In this document: piece after piece, positions 54,265 to 64,000 of the stretch
Position numbering within the stretch: the first letter of the stretch is position 1
Layout: each line of letters opens with the position of its first letter
Assembly: GCA_029339195.1 (NCBI GenBank)
Contig: JAPTJF010000208.1
Location: forward strand, 37,957-101,956
Length of the DNA: 64,000 bases
Direction of reading: 5' to 3'
Source: Micractinium sp. NFX-FRZ
Taxonomy: Eukaryota > Chlorophyta > Trebouxiophyceae > Chlorellales > Chlorellaceae
Notes under the pieces: model-generated
Seen by the model: only the letters and a program-made list of their open reading frames with translations
Told to the model about the DNA's origin: nothing
Database searches by the model: none
Position numbers and translations under genes: made by a program

Positions 54265-54834
54265 TCACTGCTGGTCCCTCTTGGGCTCAAAGCGCAGGCC
54301 CTGCTGCCACTCCAGCACCTTGTCTGACACCCACTGCGCCCACTTCTCCTGCACCCGGCAGGGCGGGCAGCAGGCAGGCTTGGGCACATCCGAGCATGCA
54401 GCCTGCTGCCCCTTGTGTCGCATGCCATGCGCATTCGAGCAGACGTGGTAGGGTTTGCATCACGCGCAAGCCAGGGCAGCATGGCCCCAACCACGCCTAT
54501 GCAAGCACAGGCCGCCACCAGGCCTCTGCCTACCTTGATGAACAGGTGCGTGTCGTCCAGAGATTCAATCACAAAGCGGTCTGCCGGCGGCTGCTGCTCG
54601 TTCAGGGCTCGGATGTACTCGATGAGAGCGACGTCGCTGCAGGAGTGAAGCACAGGAAGCAGGAGGCGAGGGGTGGGCAGTGCTGGGAAGCCATGCTGCA
54701 AAGGGGGTCGGCAGAGGGGGTCGCTCTGGCTGGCTGTGGGGCTGGCGAGGCTTGCATGGAAGGGGTGAAGCACACAGGCAATGCTTCCTGCCAACTCACC
54801 CAGTGAGTAAGAAGCCCTGGGTTGCAGTCACCAT
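54265..54834 (-). CDS. TFB5: TFIIH subunit TFB5 / TTDA (REX1-S), 3 exons
   Basis: Model complement(join(54265..54348,54534..54636,54800..54834)); closes at 73 aa, the normal length for TFB5/GTF2H5 (about 70-72). The start MVTATQGFLLTGD and the block RFVIESLDDTHLFIK match the family pattern (MVxxxKGxLxxCD, KFIIxDLDDTHxFI). A helix, WAQWVSDKVLEWQQ, follows. TFB5 is the smallest core subunit of TFIIH; it binds p52/TFB2, stimulates the XPB ATPase and is required for nucleotide-excision repair. Human defects cause trichothiodystrophy A. The Chlamydomonas homolog is REX1-S. Only 219 bases separate its stop from the REX1-B ATG, so a shared transcript is plausible. A CTGCAG directly before the ATG may be the acceptor of a 5' UTR intron. 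Confidence 0.9.
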
Positions 54835-55249
54835 CTGCAGGATTTTAGAACAAGGGCAGGCGCAGGGCATGTATCAGCTCTCGCGCAGTGGGCAGGCGGC
54901 GGCCAGCGGCCAGCGGCAACGGCCAGCGGCGCAGCCTGCTCTGGCGTCCCCATCTCGTAGCACCAGCGATGAGTGTCTTATTCTCGACAAGGCAGCAGTT
55001 TACCAGCAACCCCAAGGCGAGGTGATCAATGTGTGCTCACTCAGCAGCGATGCCAGCGGCTTGCCAAGCCTGCGAGCGGATGCCCTGTTCGTCAAGGGGT
55101 GACAATTGCTCTGCCAAGACCGCGACCGGCGTAACAAGCGCAGGCCAGCACGCAGCACGACCTTGGCGCGCTCCTTCCAGGGCTTTGCACGGGTCCCTGG
55201 CATGGTCCCTGATCACAGTCATGGCTGATAACTTCTCACATCCCAGCAG
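54835..55249. promoter_or_regulatory. divergent spacer, TFB5 / helicase-like gene
   Basis: Contains the presumed promoter of the TFB5-REX1-B pair. No clear gene or motif was found. Small tandem duplications (ggccagcggc) occur near 54895-54930. Confidence 0.35.
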
Positions 55250-56290
55250 GGGGCGTCTCCGACAGCCGGGAGCTGAGGCTCCGCGCCCAGAGCGCATTGG
55301 AGGACGCAGGCCTGGAGTTGCAGCTGGACAGCTATCAGCAGGCGGCTTGGTGCGCCGGGAGGGCCCCCATGCTTGCGGAGAGGGAGAGGTCGCGCTAGCA
55401 GGGGGCGGGGCAGATGCGGCACTGCGAGCGGCGGCAACAATCTGCTGGCCTCTTTGCTGCATCCCCGGCCACGCACGCCACCTGGCAGCCGCCTGCATGC
55501 TTCCAATTTCACGTGCAAAGAGCCAGCCCCAGGCCTCACTTGAGCTCCGCCAGGTTCCGCTGCTCCTGCGCGTGGGCCAGAGCACGCGCCCGCCCGCCTG
55601 CCCACTGCCCACAATGCAACGCCTCTGAGCTGGCTGCCTCCGCGCGGCTGACCTACCACACACAAGCCAAAACACTTGCACCCGTGTGGCCACTACCTGC
55701 AGGCGCGACATCCAGTCTGGGCACAATGCGCTGGTGACGGGGCCAGCGGAACGGGCAAGAGCGCCCTGCTGAGCCACGTCACTCGCCAGCTGGAGGTGAT
55801 GGGGCGCGAGTATGCACTCACCGCCCTCACCGGCCAGGCAGCGGAGCTGGTGGGCGGTGCCATGCTGCACTCCTGCCTCGGTGGGTGGGTGGGGTGGGTG
55901 GGGGGCTGGTTGGTGGGGATCAGCTGGGGCGGGCGGGCGGCGGGGGGTGGCGCTGGCGCAGGCCAGGCAGTGGAGCGGGTGAGCGGGGCACTGCTGCACC
56001 CCTGCTGCATGGTTTGCTGCGCGACGGCACGGCAAGGGTGTTCGGGGCTCTGCCGGGCGGGGAATGATGGAATTGGGGTTGGGGCCACACGCACACACAC
56101 GTCAAAGTTCTTGGATCAGCCTGCCGTCGATTGCTGTTCTGCACCCTCCCATGCACGCCTCACCCTGCATCCCCAACCCTGCCCCAGGTTGGAGCAAGCC
56201 GCAGACTGCGAAGGATTTTTACATTGACGCACGCCGCCACGCGTGGCTGCACAGGCTGCGGGTGCTGATCGTGGACGAGGTGTTGCTCAG
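55250..56290 (+). pseudogene. PIF1-like helicase N-terminal part with frameshift
   Basis: Three exons are visible: 55250..55388, 55703..55880 and 56188..56290. Exon 1 reads ALEDAGLELQLDSYQQAAW, the Q-motif-like start of PIF1 helicases. Exon 2 begins RDIQSGHNALVTG in phase with exon 1. The Walker A residues SGTGKSALL then follow in another frame: one base is missing at the G-run 55739-55742. Next come ALTGQAAELVGGAMLHSCLG (motif Ia, strongly PIF1-like), then YIDARRHAWLHRLRVLIVDE (Walker B). I do not see the later helicase motifs (e.g. GDFxQLPP). PIF1 enzymes are 5'-3' DNA helicases in telomere and replication maintenance. Either a decayed copy or a one-base sequence error in a homopolymer; 5' start not found. 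Confidence 0.5.
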
Positions 56291-56786
56291 GTGGGGCAGT
56301 GGCGGTGGATGAAGTGGTAGTACCCCGGCGATACATATAGCAAACAAAAGACTCGCACACTCGTGGCTGAAGTAGTGGGAAGGTCGGGAGGGATGCTTGT
56401 GAGCAGGGCGGGCAGGAAGGGGAGGGGGAATCAAAGACAGGGAGGCAGGAGTTGTTGTATGGAATTAGGCTAATGCTCGAAGCACATTGCAATGGACTTG
56501 CCAGCTGATGCCCTCATCGACGCCTCGTTGGCTACCCCAGCCGCTCAGCGCCAGCTGCTCTACCTCTGCCGGCCGTGCATGCCCAGGAGAACCCACCCTG
56601 CGTACCCACCCACCCACCCACCCCTGCCCGCCCTCCCACACCACGCTCCTCCCCTATTGGCAGGGCATGGAGCGCGTCTACCTCGCCATTCACACGGTGG
56701 CACCCAAGGCCTACTTCAACGATGGCCCAGGTGGGGCGCAGAGGGGGCTGCAGAGGGAGGGAGGGGAGCGAGCATGCCAGTGTATG

Positions 56787-56819
<33 letters not shown>

Positions 56820-58682
56820 TGGCTCTGTCAATCAAGTTGAAGGCATGCCCTGCAAGGAAAAGAGGCGGCTGCAGCTGCAGGCCATGTACTGTGCGCCTCC
56901 CCCCCGCGTCACTTTCCTCGCGTCGCCTGCGCTCTCTGCTGCAGGCGAGCAGGAGGAGCAGCGGCGGCAGCTGCAGGCCACGATGCCCGCGGTGCTGCAG
57001 GGGCACCGCAAGATCACGGAGACGCTGGAGCTGAAGCAAGGGGCGCAGGCAGGCAGTGACAGGGTTGCGCGGGGTGCCATGCTGCCATGCTGCCATGCTG
57101 CCCTGTCCCTGCACTCTGCCTACCCCTCCCGCCAAGCCAGCGGGGCGGTTGCCTCGCAACCTGCCCATCTGCCTCTCAACTCCTGCATCGCCCCTCCCTC
57201 CCTCCCTCCCCACACGTTCCTTCTCTTTTGCCAGGTCGTCGAGGCCCTGCCCAGCACCTGGCGCCGGAGCTGGGAGGCACTGGCCATGCTGACCTAGGCC
57301 AGGTGCGTGCTTTGGGGTGGCCATGCGCTTGCTGCACAGCGAGCACACCGAGCAGGCGCGTGTGCCTGGCAAAGATGTCAGGTGAAGGAGGCGATGTGAC
57401 GGGGGGATGAGGGGGCCAGGCATGATCTGCGCATGCCGACCGGGCTACGACTGGGCAGGGTAGAGTGGGTGTGTTGAGAGCTTCTTGTGCCGGGGGGCAC
57501 AAGGAGGGAAAGATGCTGGCAGCGCATGGTGCGGGAGGCGGCAGCGGAGGGTAGGGGGCACGGGCAGGGTGGAGCAGACAGGCGGGGAGTGGGCAGGCGG
57601 GCCAGGCGGGAGGGGGGCACAGGATATGGGCGCACACTGGTTTCCTTATGCAACCGAGTAAACCTGCGAATTACCCTCCCTGCCCCTTCTCCTGCCCCGT
57701 CTGTCTGCAGTGTCGGCAGGCCTGCCATGGCGTTGCGCTGCGGCATGGCGTGGCGGCGCGGGCAGGGTGGGCACGGTTCCTCCTTCAATGTCGTCCCGCC
57801 GTCCCAGCAGGTGCAACAGCGAGGGCAGCAGCAGCAGCAGCAGCAAGCGGGGACAGGACAGGCATCGGGAGCAGCAGCAGCTGCAGCAGCAGCAGCAGCG
57901 GGGACAGGACAGGCAGCGTGGCAGAGGGAGGTGAGGAGGCACCACAGCAGCCGAGTCGGCAGCGAGGTTCCGCAGCTGTCGGCAGACGTGCGGGGCGGCG
58001 CCTCATTCTGGCATCACCCATCACAGCTGGAGCGCTCAGCGCCAAGCGTGGTACGGCCGTGGAGCTGGGACAGAAACTGGCAGGGGCGGTCTGGGTAAGG
58101 CGGAGGACGAGGGCCTTGCCTTGGGATGGCTGCAGGCAGGCAGCTGTCAGATTGCGGGTTGCTGGATGGCAGGCACAGCGCAGTTGCCAGCAAGCAAAGA
58201 GCTTGTAGGCTGCAGTCCTGCAGCACCTGTGCCTTCCCAGCGGTGGCCCTACCGTTTCACTGCGCGCCCCCCCGCCCCAACCCGATGGCCCCTCCATTGC
58301 CGGCTGCAGCGGAGGACAGCTGGCGCTCACAAACCGCCATCCCGCACCTGCTGCAGCATCCCGACTTTGCGGCGGCGCTGGCCTGGATGTTACTACGCAC
58401 CCTCCCGGGCAGGTGATGTTTTGGTTTTTGGGTGCTGTGCTTGCAGGAGTGCTGCTGCGTGCCTGGGTGGTGGTGGGTTCCCACCTTGCCAGCGCTCGTG
58501 CTGGGTGCGCCTGTTGCCTGCCAGGGCTGCGGGCTGGGAGGTGTCAGCCGCCTTTCGGCGCTGTGTTGCTTGCCATGCTGCTGCCGCTGCACTTGCGAGG
58601 CAGGGTTGCTGCGCGTGATCTGCCCCTCTGCTGTGCTGTGCTCCCTTTCCATCGCGCAGGCAAGAGCAGAGAGTCCGAGTGA
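56291..58682 (+). other. exon-like fragments, possibly downstream part of the helicase-like gene
   Basis: Coding-like pieces with flanking splice sites include MERVYLAIHTVAPKAYFND (about 56667-56730), EQEEQRRQLQATMPAVLQG (about 56946-57035), an exon 57711-58094 with poly-Gln/Ala and RRLILASPITAGALSAK, and 58310-58412 reading SWRSQTAIPHLLQHPDFA. I could not join them in one phase or assign a domain. They may belong to the helicase-like gene or to a decayed gene. A (cctg)n repeat lies at about 56787-56818. Confidence 0.3.
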
Positions 58683-59397
58683 CGCCTCCCGGCCCCCTCA
58701 CTCCTGCTGGCACATGCTCTGGGTGACCGGCCTGCACAGCCCCCCCTCCCCAACTGCGTTCCAGACAGCCCAGGGCAGCTGCTTGCTTGTCAGCATGTGT
58801 GTGCCCTCGACTGAATTTGACGCATAGTTTACAGCGCGATACTGGCACGCGTGAATCGGAAGGCCAGGCAGAGCAGAGAAAGGGCCCGTCACGTGGAAAA
58901 TCTGCTGTGGCAGAGGACAGAGGACAGGTAACCGAAGGCTCTAAAATCATGGGCAGTACAGGAGGCAGGTACCGGTAGCAGAGAATACACAAGCCTTGGA
59001 GGAGTGGGCGGTTTGGAGCCCACAGGCAGTTAGGGCTGTACACGCTGGTCATAAATACTACTTGCCATGTGCATGGATCGATGTCTCGCTCACAAATCAG
59101 CGCTCAAGGAGCGGCGTGTTGGAGGGCAGGAGCGGAGTAGGGTTGGTGGGTGCAGATACACAGCGGACTGTGGCAGCGGAGGAGCGGGCACCCCATGGGG
59201 CACCCGCCCCTGGCAGCGCAATGGCCCCAATATAGAACTGGATTGGCGCCCGCACTGCCCCACCCACGTGGAATCCTGACCTCGCTGCAGCAGAGAAACT
59301 TGCACCGCGGAGTGAGGCTGGAAGGCTGGCGCGAGCTGGCGAACCGACTTTCAAAAGCAGTGCCTGCTGTGTGGCCTGCTGTGGCGCGGGCTGAGCC
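58683..59397. other. intergenic, no gene seen
   Basis: Mixed composition, AT-richer around 58800-59100. Presumed promoter of the Ala-rich gene downstream. Confidence 0.4.
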
Positions 59398-60342
59398 ATG
59401 GAGTTGGCAATCCCGTTCGGGTGCCCTTCGACTCACAAGGCAATCACACTTGCAAACGGTGAACAAGCGGAGGGGGCCGCACGCCCACAGCTCGCCGGCA
59501 CCATGCTCGCCGCTACCACCCGCCCAGGCCCAGCCTGGCCCCACACACAGCTGCAGCATCACCTACGAGCCTCAAGTATGACGGTGCCTGGGCGCGGGCG
59601 CTGCCGGCTGCGGGTTGCGGCAGCGGCGGGAGCGCCAGCAGGCTGCGACGACGGCGCGTCGGCAGGCAGGCCACCACCTTCGGCCCCCAACCCCGATGAT
59701 TACCGGCAGGCATACCAAGCATTCGCGGCCGAAGAAGCAGCATACGGCAAAGCCAGCAATGCAGCGCGGGATGCATGGATGGCTGAAGTTGATCGGCTGA
59801 TCGCCGATTCAAAGGCCTGGAGCCAGGAACGTGCGGAGCGCATGCGGGCGCATGCGGAGAGCCTGCGGGCGCGTGAGGCCAGCAGCCAGGCATTTGATGA
59901 CCTCATGGCCCAGTGCTTCAAGGTGCTCCTGCCAAAACTTGCACAGTCACCAGCACCCGCCTCGCCCTCCTCCCCAGCGCCTGCACAGCTCCCTCCCCTG
60001 TCGGCCGAGTGGCCACCGCTTGCGGCGGGCGAGGCGCCGACAGCAGCACGCACAGCCGCAGCAGAGACTGCTGCTGCTGCGGCGGTCTCCTTTGCCAGCG
60101 TGGCCGCCGGGCATGAGGCAGCGGCTGAGGCAGCGCAGGCGGCTGCAGCCACCCAGCCGGCAGTAGCGCTGGTGCGGGCAGGTGAGGAGTTTGTGCGCGC
60201 GACGGCGGCGTGGCGCATGGCGTTTGATGCACTGGAGGCGGCGCGGCAGGCGCAGCCCGAGGCGCCAGCGGTGGTTGAGGCTGAGGCGGCGGTTGAGGCG
60301 TCGCGGCGCTTCAGGCACCAGCGGCAGTGGCTGCGGGAGTGA
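59398..60342 (+). CDS. Ala-rich, probably coiled-coil protein of unknown function
   Basis: A single open frame of 314 codons. ATG 59398 is the longest start; ATG 59578 (MTVPGRGRCRLRVAAAAGAP) gives 254 aa with an N-terminus like an organelle transit peptide and is a good alternative. A folded-looking helical segment, YRQAYQAFAAEEAAYGKAS through MRAHAESLRAREA, is rich in Ala/Glu/Arg heptad-like spacing. A Pro/Ala/Ser linker and a second Ala-rich helical segment (GEEFVRATAAWRMAFDALEA) follow. No known domain is recognised. No introns are needed, unusual for this window. Stop 60340-60342. Confidence 0.6.
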   Translation: MELAIPFGCPSTHKAITLANGEQAEGAARPQLAGTMLAATTRPGPAWPHTQLQHHLRASSMTVPGRGRCRLRVAAAAGAPAGCDDGASAGRPPPSAPNPDDYRQAYQAFAAEEAAYGKASNAARDAWMAEVDRLIADSKAWSQERAERMRAHAESLRAREASSQAFDDLMAQCFKVLLPKLAQSPAPASPSSPAPAQLPPLSAEWPPLAAGEAPTAARTAAAETAAAAAVSFASVAAGHEAAAEAAQAAAATQPAVALVRAGEEFVRATAAWRMAFDALEAARQAQPEAPAVVEAEAAVEASRRFRHQRQWLRE

Positions 60343-61663
60343 CGGGCTGGAGGGAGCAGCCTTGATGAGGCATGCCGGCTCTCAGAGGCGGCAGCCTGGG
60401 CCCACCGTGGTATGCCCCATGCCGCCTCGCCCGCAGCTGCCACAATGTTGCTCTGAGCTCACAAACTTCAACCAGCTGAGGCTGTGAGGCACCACACCTG
60501 CCTGTCCCCCCGTTGTTGCTGCTACTTGACCCACCATGGTTGAATCCACATGTTGCATTGTTGGTTGCACCTCTTGCACACCTGTTGCATTGCATTCTGC
60601 ACAGCTCACTCCCACCTCTGCCCTTGCACCCCCTCACCCCGCGCTCCTCCCGACTCTCCTGTAGCAAGTTGCTGCCACCCACGCTTTGCCTTGCATTCCC
60701 TCTCCCTGTTCCCTCTCTCAACACACCACCTGTAGCATTGTGCTTCCATCCCGCTTTCAGGGCAGGGAGGCGGGGTAGGGAGCAGAAAGGAGGCTCAGCA
60801 TGTGAAGAGAACAGAGCTATGCAGTACAGCACAGCGCGCCAGCTGGGCAACTTGATCCTTCCCTCCTTCATCCCTGTGCATGACTGTTCGGTTTGCTGTG
60901 CTATTCTGGGGGCAGGTGAGCGTGCTGAATCAATGCTGTATGCATAACCAGGGGTGTCCAGCAGTGGGGCAGTGCTCACATGGTTGGCGGGGGGTCCTGA
61001 AAGGAAGGACTGGCACGTGTGAACATATCCTGGGAGGGGTGGCGGCACCGTGCCACCCCTCCAAGAGAACCTTTTGCACAATTGCCATGCCCGAGCTATC
61101 AGTTGTTGCATGCTCTTGATGCTACCTGGCATTGGCGCACAATTTGGGGGTGATTTACGCTGTGGGTGAGACGCGGTCTATGCAGGCAACCCTATTGGGC
61201 GCCGGCGGCAGCATGGTACCTGTGGCGGCGACCCTGCTGGCAGCGCCGCACATGGTCAGCAACGGGCTACCCCCGTGGGAAATCAACGTACCGTGCCAGG
61301 TACATGAAACCTGTGTTACCTCTGGATAGCAGCCAGCGGCACAGCGGCATTGGCGATCGCACCGTAGCATAGAAGACGGCGCATGAAAGCAGCATGCATG
61401 GCACTCCCTGTGTGTCACTGTGCTGATCTGGCCTCCATTTTAGCACGCCCACATGCTGGCCTTTGCACTGAATATTTTCAATTGCACAACACAGGGCCTG
61501 CTCCCACTCAGTCGCATTGCGTCTCTGCAACCAACCAGAGTCAGCTTTTACAGCAACTGGGTGCTCACAGGTGCAAGGGACAAAGATTCAAGCAGTGAAG
61601 GGGTGGCTGCTCTCAATTGTGCTGCCTGCGCTGGCGCTATCATGCAGCACCCACCAGCAGCTC
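60343..61663. other. convergent 3' flanks, no gene seen
   Basis: 1.3 kb between the Ala-rich gene stop and the minus-strand stop at 61664. AT-richer than coding regions, with T-rich stretches (tgttgcattg motifs near 60550-60600). No supported coding exon on either strand. Confidence 0.45.
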
Positions 61664-62891
61664 TCATGCCGCTGCCAGGGCCGGCGCTGGCGCAGCACCC
61701 ACAAGCAGCCTCAGCATGCCGTGCATCTCTCGGCACAGCGCCTCCAGTGTTGCCACTCGCCCCTCCAGGCGCTGCAAGGCAGCCGCTGTGTCGGACTGCT
61801 GCTGCTCTGGCTGCTGCAGCTGCCCTGGTGCTGCTGGTGCTGGTACAAGCGTCGCTGCAGCTGCTGCAGCGCGCTGCTGCTCGAGCTGCTGCTGTTGCTG
61901 GTGAGGCTGCTGCTGCTGTTGCTGGTGAGGCTGCTGCTGCTGTTGCTGGCGGGGCTGCTGCTGCAGCACAGACCTTGCGATGGCCGCCATCAGCGCACGC
62001 TTTGGGTCTGCGGGCACCGCTGGGCTGGTTGCTGAGCTGGTGCCACCTGTTGCTGAGCTATCGGTGTGCTCGCCTGCTGCCAGCCGGCTCAGCATGGCCC
62101 TCACCTCCTCCATTTGGGAGCCCCCCCCGCCTGCTGCTGCTGGTAGTGCGCCTGCTGCTGATGCTGCCCCTTCTGCTGCTACCGCTCCTGGCCCTGCATT
62201 GCCTGCCTCCTCCAGCTGCCCTGCCGCTGGGCCGGCAGCTTCAACGCCGGCAGGCGGCCTGCCAGCCTCACTTTCAGCCGCCCCTGGCCCTGTGCCGGCA
62301 CCCGACGATGGCAGCAGCGGCTGCAGGCTGTGCAGGTGCCAGGAGTCTCGGTCGGCCAGCGACAGCAGGCGCAGCACAACTGCCGGTGCCCGCTGCCCTG
62401 CCGGCCACCGGTGCTCGATCCACCACAGCTGCTGCTGCGGCTGGCACTTTGCAGTTGCCTCGGGCTGCTCTGCCAGGTGGCTGGGTACTGCTCCTTCTGC
62501 TGCCGCCTCGGGGACGCCACGCAGGGAGCAGGCATAACTGCGTTCGCCACCGGGGCCCAAGACGTACAGTTCACAGATCCGGGCGGTGCTGACCAGCTGC
62601 AAGCCAACCACGCCCTGGCAGTTGGAAGAGTTGGGAAGAAAGCGCAGGGTGAGTGCGCAGGCAACGAGTGGCGGAGGAGTGGCAGCGGGCGGGCGGGCGG
62701 GCGGGCGGCGGCGGCAGGAAGGATCGTCGGCTGGGCCTTCCGGGCTATCTTATCAGTGTCATCCTTGCCTCTGAGGCGTCTGCAATCGTTAGTTCGCATT
62801 GAGCCTGGCCCCCTGGAGGCCGCCTGTAGACGCGCGACTGCCCCTCTCCCCGCGCCTCCTCTCCTGGCCAGGAAACCTTGTATTCCAACAT
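61664..62891 (-). CDS. Gln/Ala-rich protein of unknown function
   Basis: Model complement(join(61664..62614,62877..62891)), 321 aa. The five-codon first exon (MLEYK, donor AAG|GTTTCC) joins GVVGLQLVSTARICELYVLG in phase; this short exon is inferred. The N-terminal 100 residues look globular (YVLGPGGERSYACSL, WIEHRWPAGQ, RDSWHLHSLQPLL). Then comes a Pro/Ala/Gly linker, a poly-Gln region with a QQPHQQQQ repeat, and a C-terminal helix LQRLEGRVATLEALCREMHG that looks like a short coiled coil. No family is recognised; nuclear or RNA-related roles are common for such composition but unproven here. ATG lies 211 bases from the divergent RS-rich gene. Confidence 0.55.
61885..61960. repeat. 24-bp coding tandem repeat (poly-Gln/His)
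   Basis: Units of ctgctgctgttgctggtgagg type repeat about three times and encode QQPHQQQQ in the minus-strand protein. Confidence 0.75.
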
Positions 62892-63102
62892 CGAGCAACG
62901 TGCTGCTGCCAATCTTGCTGGACTGTCCTTCAAGCGGCCGTCCTGCGTGCGGCGCGCAACTTTTGCGCAGCACGCATCTTGGCGCGCAGGTCTTGGCGTG
63001 CAGGTCTTACACGCTGCAATCTCAGCTGTTGCTAGAAGAGCCGCGTGACCAGCGGGCTCCCCACCAACCGAGCCCCCGAGCAGCCGCAACCTGCAGCAGA
63101 AA
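62892..63102. promoter_or_regulatory. putative bidirectional promoter
   Basis: 211 bases between the divergent ATGs at 62891 (minus) and 63103 (plus). Contains the repeated motif cttggcg/cgcaggtctt near 62980-63005. Role inferred from arrangement. Confidence 0.35.
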
Positions 63103-64000
63103 ATGGGAGGAGGCGAGGAGGGGCGGTTCACAGGCAGCAGGGAGGAGCGCAGACAGCGCAGCCAAAGCCCGCACGGGCTGCGTGGGGACCGCCGAGACCG
63201 GTCACCGCCGCCTCGCAGCGGTGGCGGCGAGCGCGGCCAGCACCCAGGCTCACCCAGGGATGGGGAGCGCGGCGGCCGCCCTGCCGGCAGACATCCAGGC
63301 CCATCACGGGACTGGGAGCGCGGTCCGCCTGCGGGGAGCAGCGGTGGTGGGCCCGACGGCGACTGGCGGGCAGGCCGCAGGCCGCACCAACCGCCGCAGT
63401 TTGGGGCACCTAAGCTGCAGGCTGACAGGTCTTCCGTGGGCAGCAGGCGTAGACCATCACCTGAGCGGCGCAGCGGCAGCGAAGCCGGCAGGCGCAGCCC
63501 ACCGCCCGAGCTGCCCCAGGATGTGCGGCTGCCCAGCGGCGGCGGGGACAGGTCCCCGAAGCGCCCGCGCGGCGGCAGCGGGGGCGACCGTCAGCACGGC
63601 GAGCCAGTAGAGCGGCAGCAGCAGCAGCAGCACGAAGGGGCCCTCAGGGGCATCAGGCAGAGTGCGTCGGCTGAGGGGCAGCCTGAAGCCAAGCGTCCCA
63701 GGAGCGCCAAGCGAAGCCCGTCACCGCAGCGGCGGCAAGAGGGCAGCCCACGCCGGGGCGGCAGGCGCAGCCCATCGCGAGTTGAGGGCCCTGCCGGGGC
63801 AGGCACCGGGCGCAGCGATTCTCCTGATTACACGGATGCGGGGCCTACGTCACGGCGGCCGCAGCGCTCTTCCTCTCCCCCAAGGGGCCGCCGGGGCGGC
63901 GACAGCGGCGGCGGCGGCAGGCGGCCGCCCTCGCCCCCACCGCGGGGCAGCTGGGGCGGCGACAGGGGCAGCGGCAGGCGCTCGCCCCCGCCGCCGGCAG
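63103..64000 (+). CDS. Arg/Ser-rich (RS-domain-like) protein, runs off right edge
   Basis: From ATG 63103 the frame stays open to the last base (299 codons). It reads MGGGEEGRFTGSREERRQRS and then many SP/RS/RD and GG units: RDRSPPPRSGG, RRPSPERRSGS, GDRSPKRPRGG, KRSPSPQRRQ, RSSSPPRGRRGG. Such composition is typical of SR-like splicing or RNA-binding factors and of nuclear proteins phosphorylated by SR kinases. No RRM or zinc knuckle is in view; it may follow beyond the window. A CTGCAG sits 6 bases before the ATG, so this could instead be an internal exon. Low-complexity Arg/Gly/Pro could also arise by chance in very GC-rich DNA, but the sustained RS/SP pattern argues against that. Confidence 0.6.
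   Translation, partial: MGGGEEGRFTGSREERRQRSQSPHGLRGDRRDRSPPPRSGGGERGQHPGSPRDGERGGRPAGRHPGPSRDWERGPPAGSSGGGPDGDWRAGRRPHQPPQFGAPKLQADRSSVGSRRRPSPERRSGSEAGRRSPPPELPQDVRLPSGGGDRSPKRPRGGSGGDRQHGEPVERQQQQQHEGALRGIRQSASAEGQPEAKRPRSAKRSPSPQRRQEGSPRRGGRRSPSRVEGPAGAGTGRSDSPDYTDAGPTSRRPQRSSSPPRGRRGGDSGGGGRRPPSPPPRGSWGGDRGSGRRSPPPPA

Noticed and set aside
61453..62592. 379-codon plus-strand open frame opposite the Gln/Ala-rich gene
   Set aside because: Composition (poly-Leu/Ala/Pro from CTG repeats) is what the antisense of poly-Gln coding DNA gives; the minus frame has better protein-like segments and a splice-supported start.

Overview
The window looks like nuclear DNA from a unicellular green alga, most likely a GC-rich trebouxiophyte (Chlorella-like). 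The reasons are very high GC, many short GT..AG introns ending in CTGCAG, Ala/Gly/Gln-rich proteins, two cell-wall-type glycosyltransferase families, and a REX1-type DNA-repair locus known from Chlamydomonas. The species itself cannot be read from the sequence. Gene models were built by hand from open frames, splice consensus and reading-phase closure. Where I say a model closes, the exon lengths sum to a whole number of codons ending in a stop.

Layout. 1-4.3 kb: the 5' exon of a minus-strand gene leaving the left edge, an unrecognised minus-strand gene, and a divergent plus-strand gene with a Cys/His motif and a GIY-YIG-like (T5orf172) domain. 5.2-17 kb: two paralogous multi-pass membrane proteins (minus strand) flank an F-box/leucine-rich-repeat gene and a GT31 beta-1,3-galactosyltransferase (both plus strand). 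18-19.2 kb: a poorly resolved plus-strand gene holding an intron that looks created by a short inserted element. 20.5-22.5 kb (minus): an acyl-CoA-binding protein. 23.0-34.6 kb (minus): a 28-exon condensin subunit CAP-D2 gene. 35.9-42.0 and 43.2-50.5 kb (plus): tandem GT77/Nucleotid_trans-type, XEG113-like arabinosyltransferase paralogs. 51.7-54.8 kb (minus): REX1-B directly downstream of TFIIH subunit TFB5/TTDA (REX1-S), the same order as the Chlamydomonas REX1 locus. 55.2-58.7 kb (plus): a PIF1-like helicase with a frameshift in the Walker A region. 59.4-64 kb: an Ala-rich protein, a Gln/Ala-rich protein on the minus strand, and a divergent RS-rich protein leaving the right edge.

Biological themes: extracellular glycoprotein glycosylation (GT31 plus two GT77 genes), chromosome condensation (CAP-D2), nucleotide-excision repair and transcription (TFB5 with REX1-B), and lipid handling (ACBP). 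The most unusual feature is structural. A roughly 80-100 bp repeat occurs in four places. Two copies lie in introns of one GT77 gene and one forms an apparent intron; three are flanked by short direct repeats of about 12-16 bp, which resembles an introner element. Separately, several introns contain copies of the edge of their own neighbouring exon, splice site included, suggesting introns here grow by local duplication.
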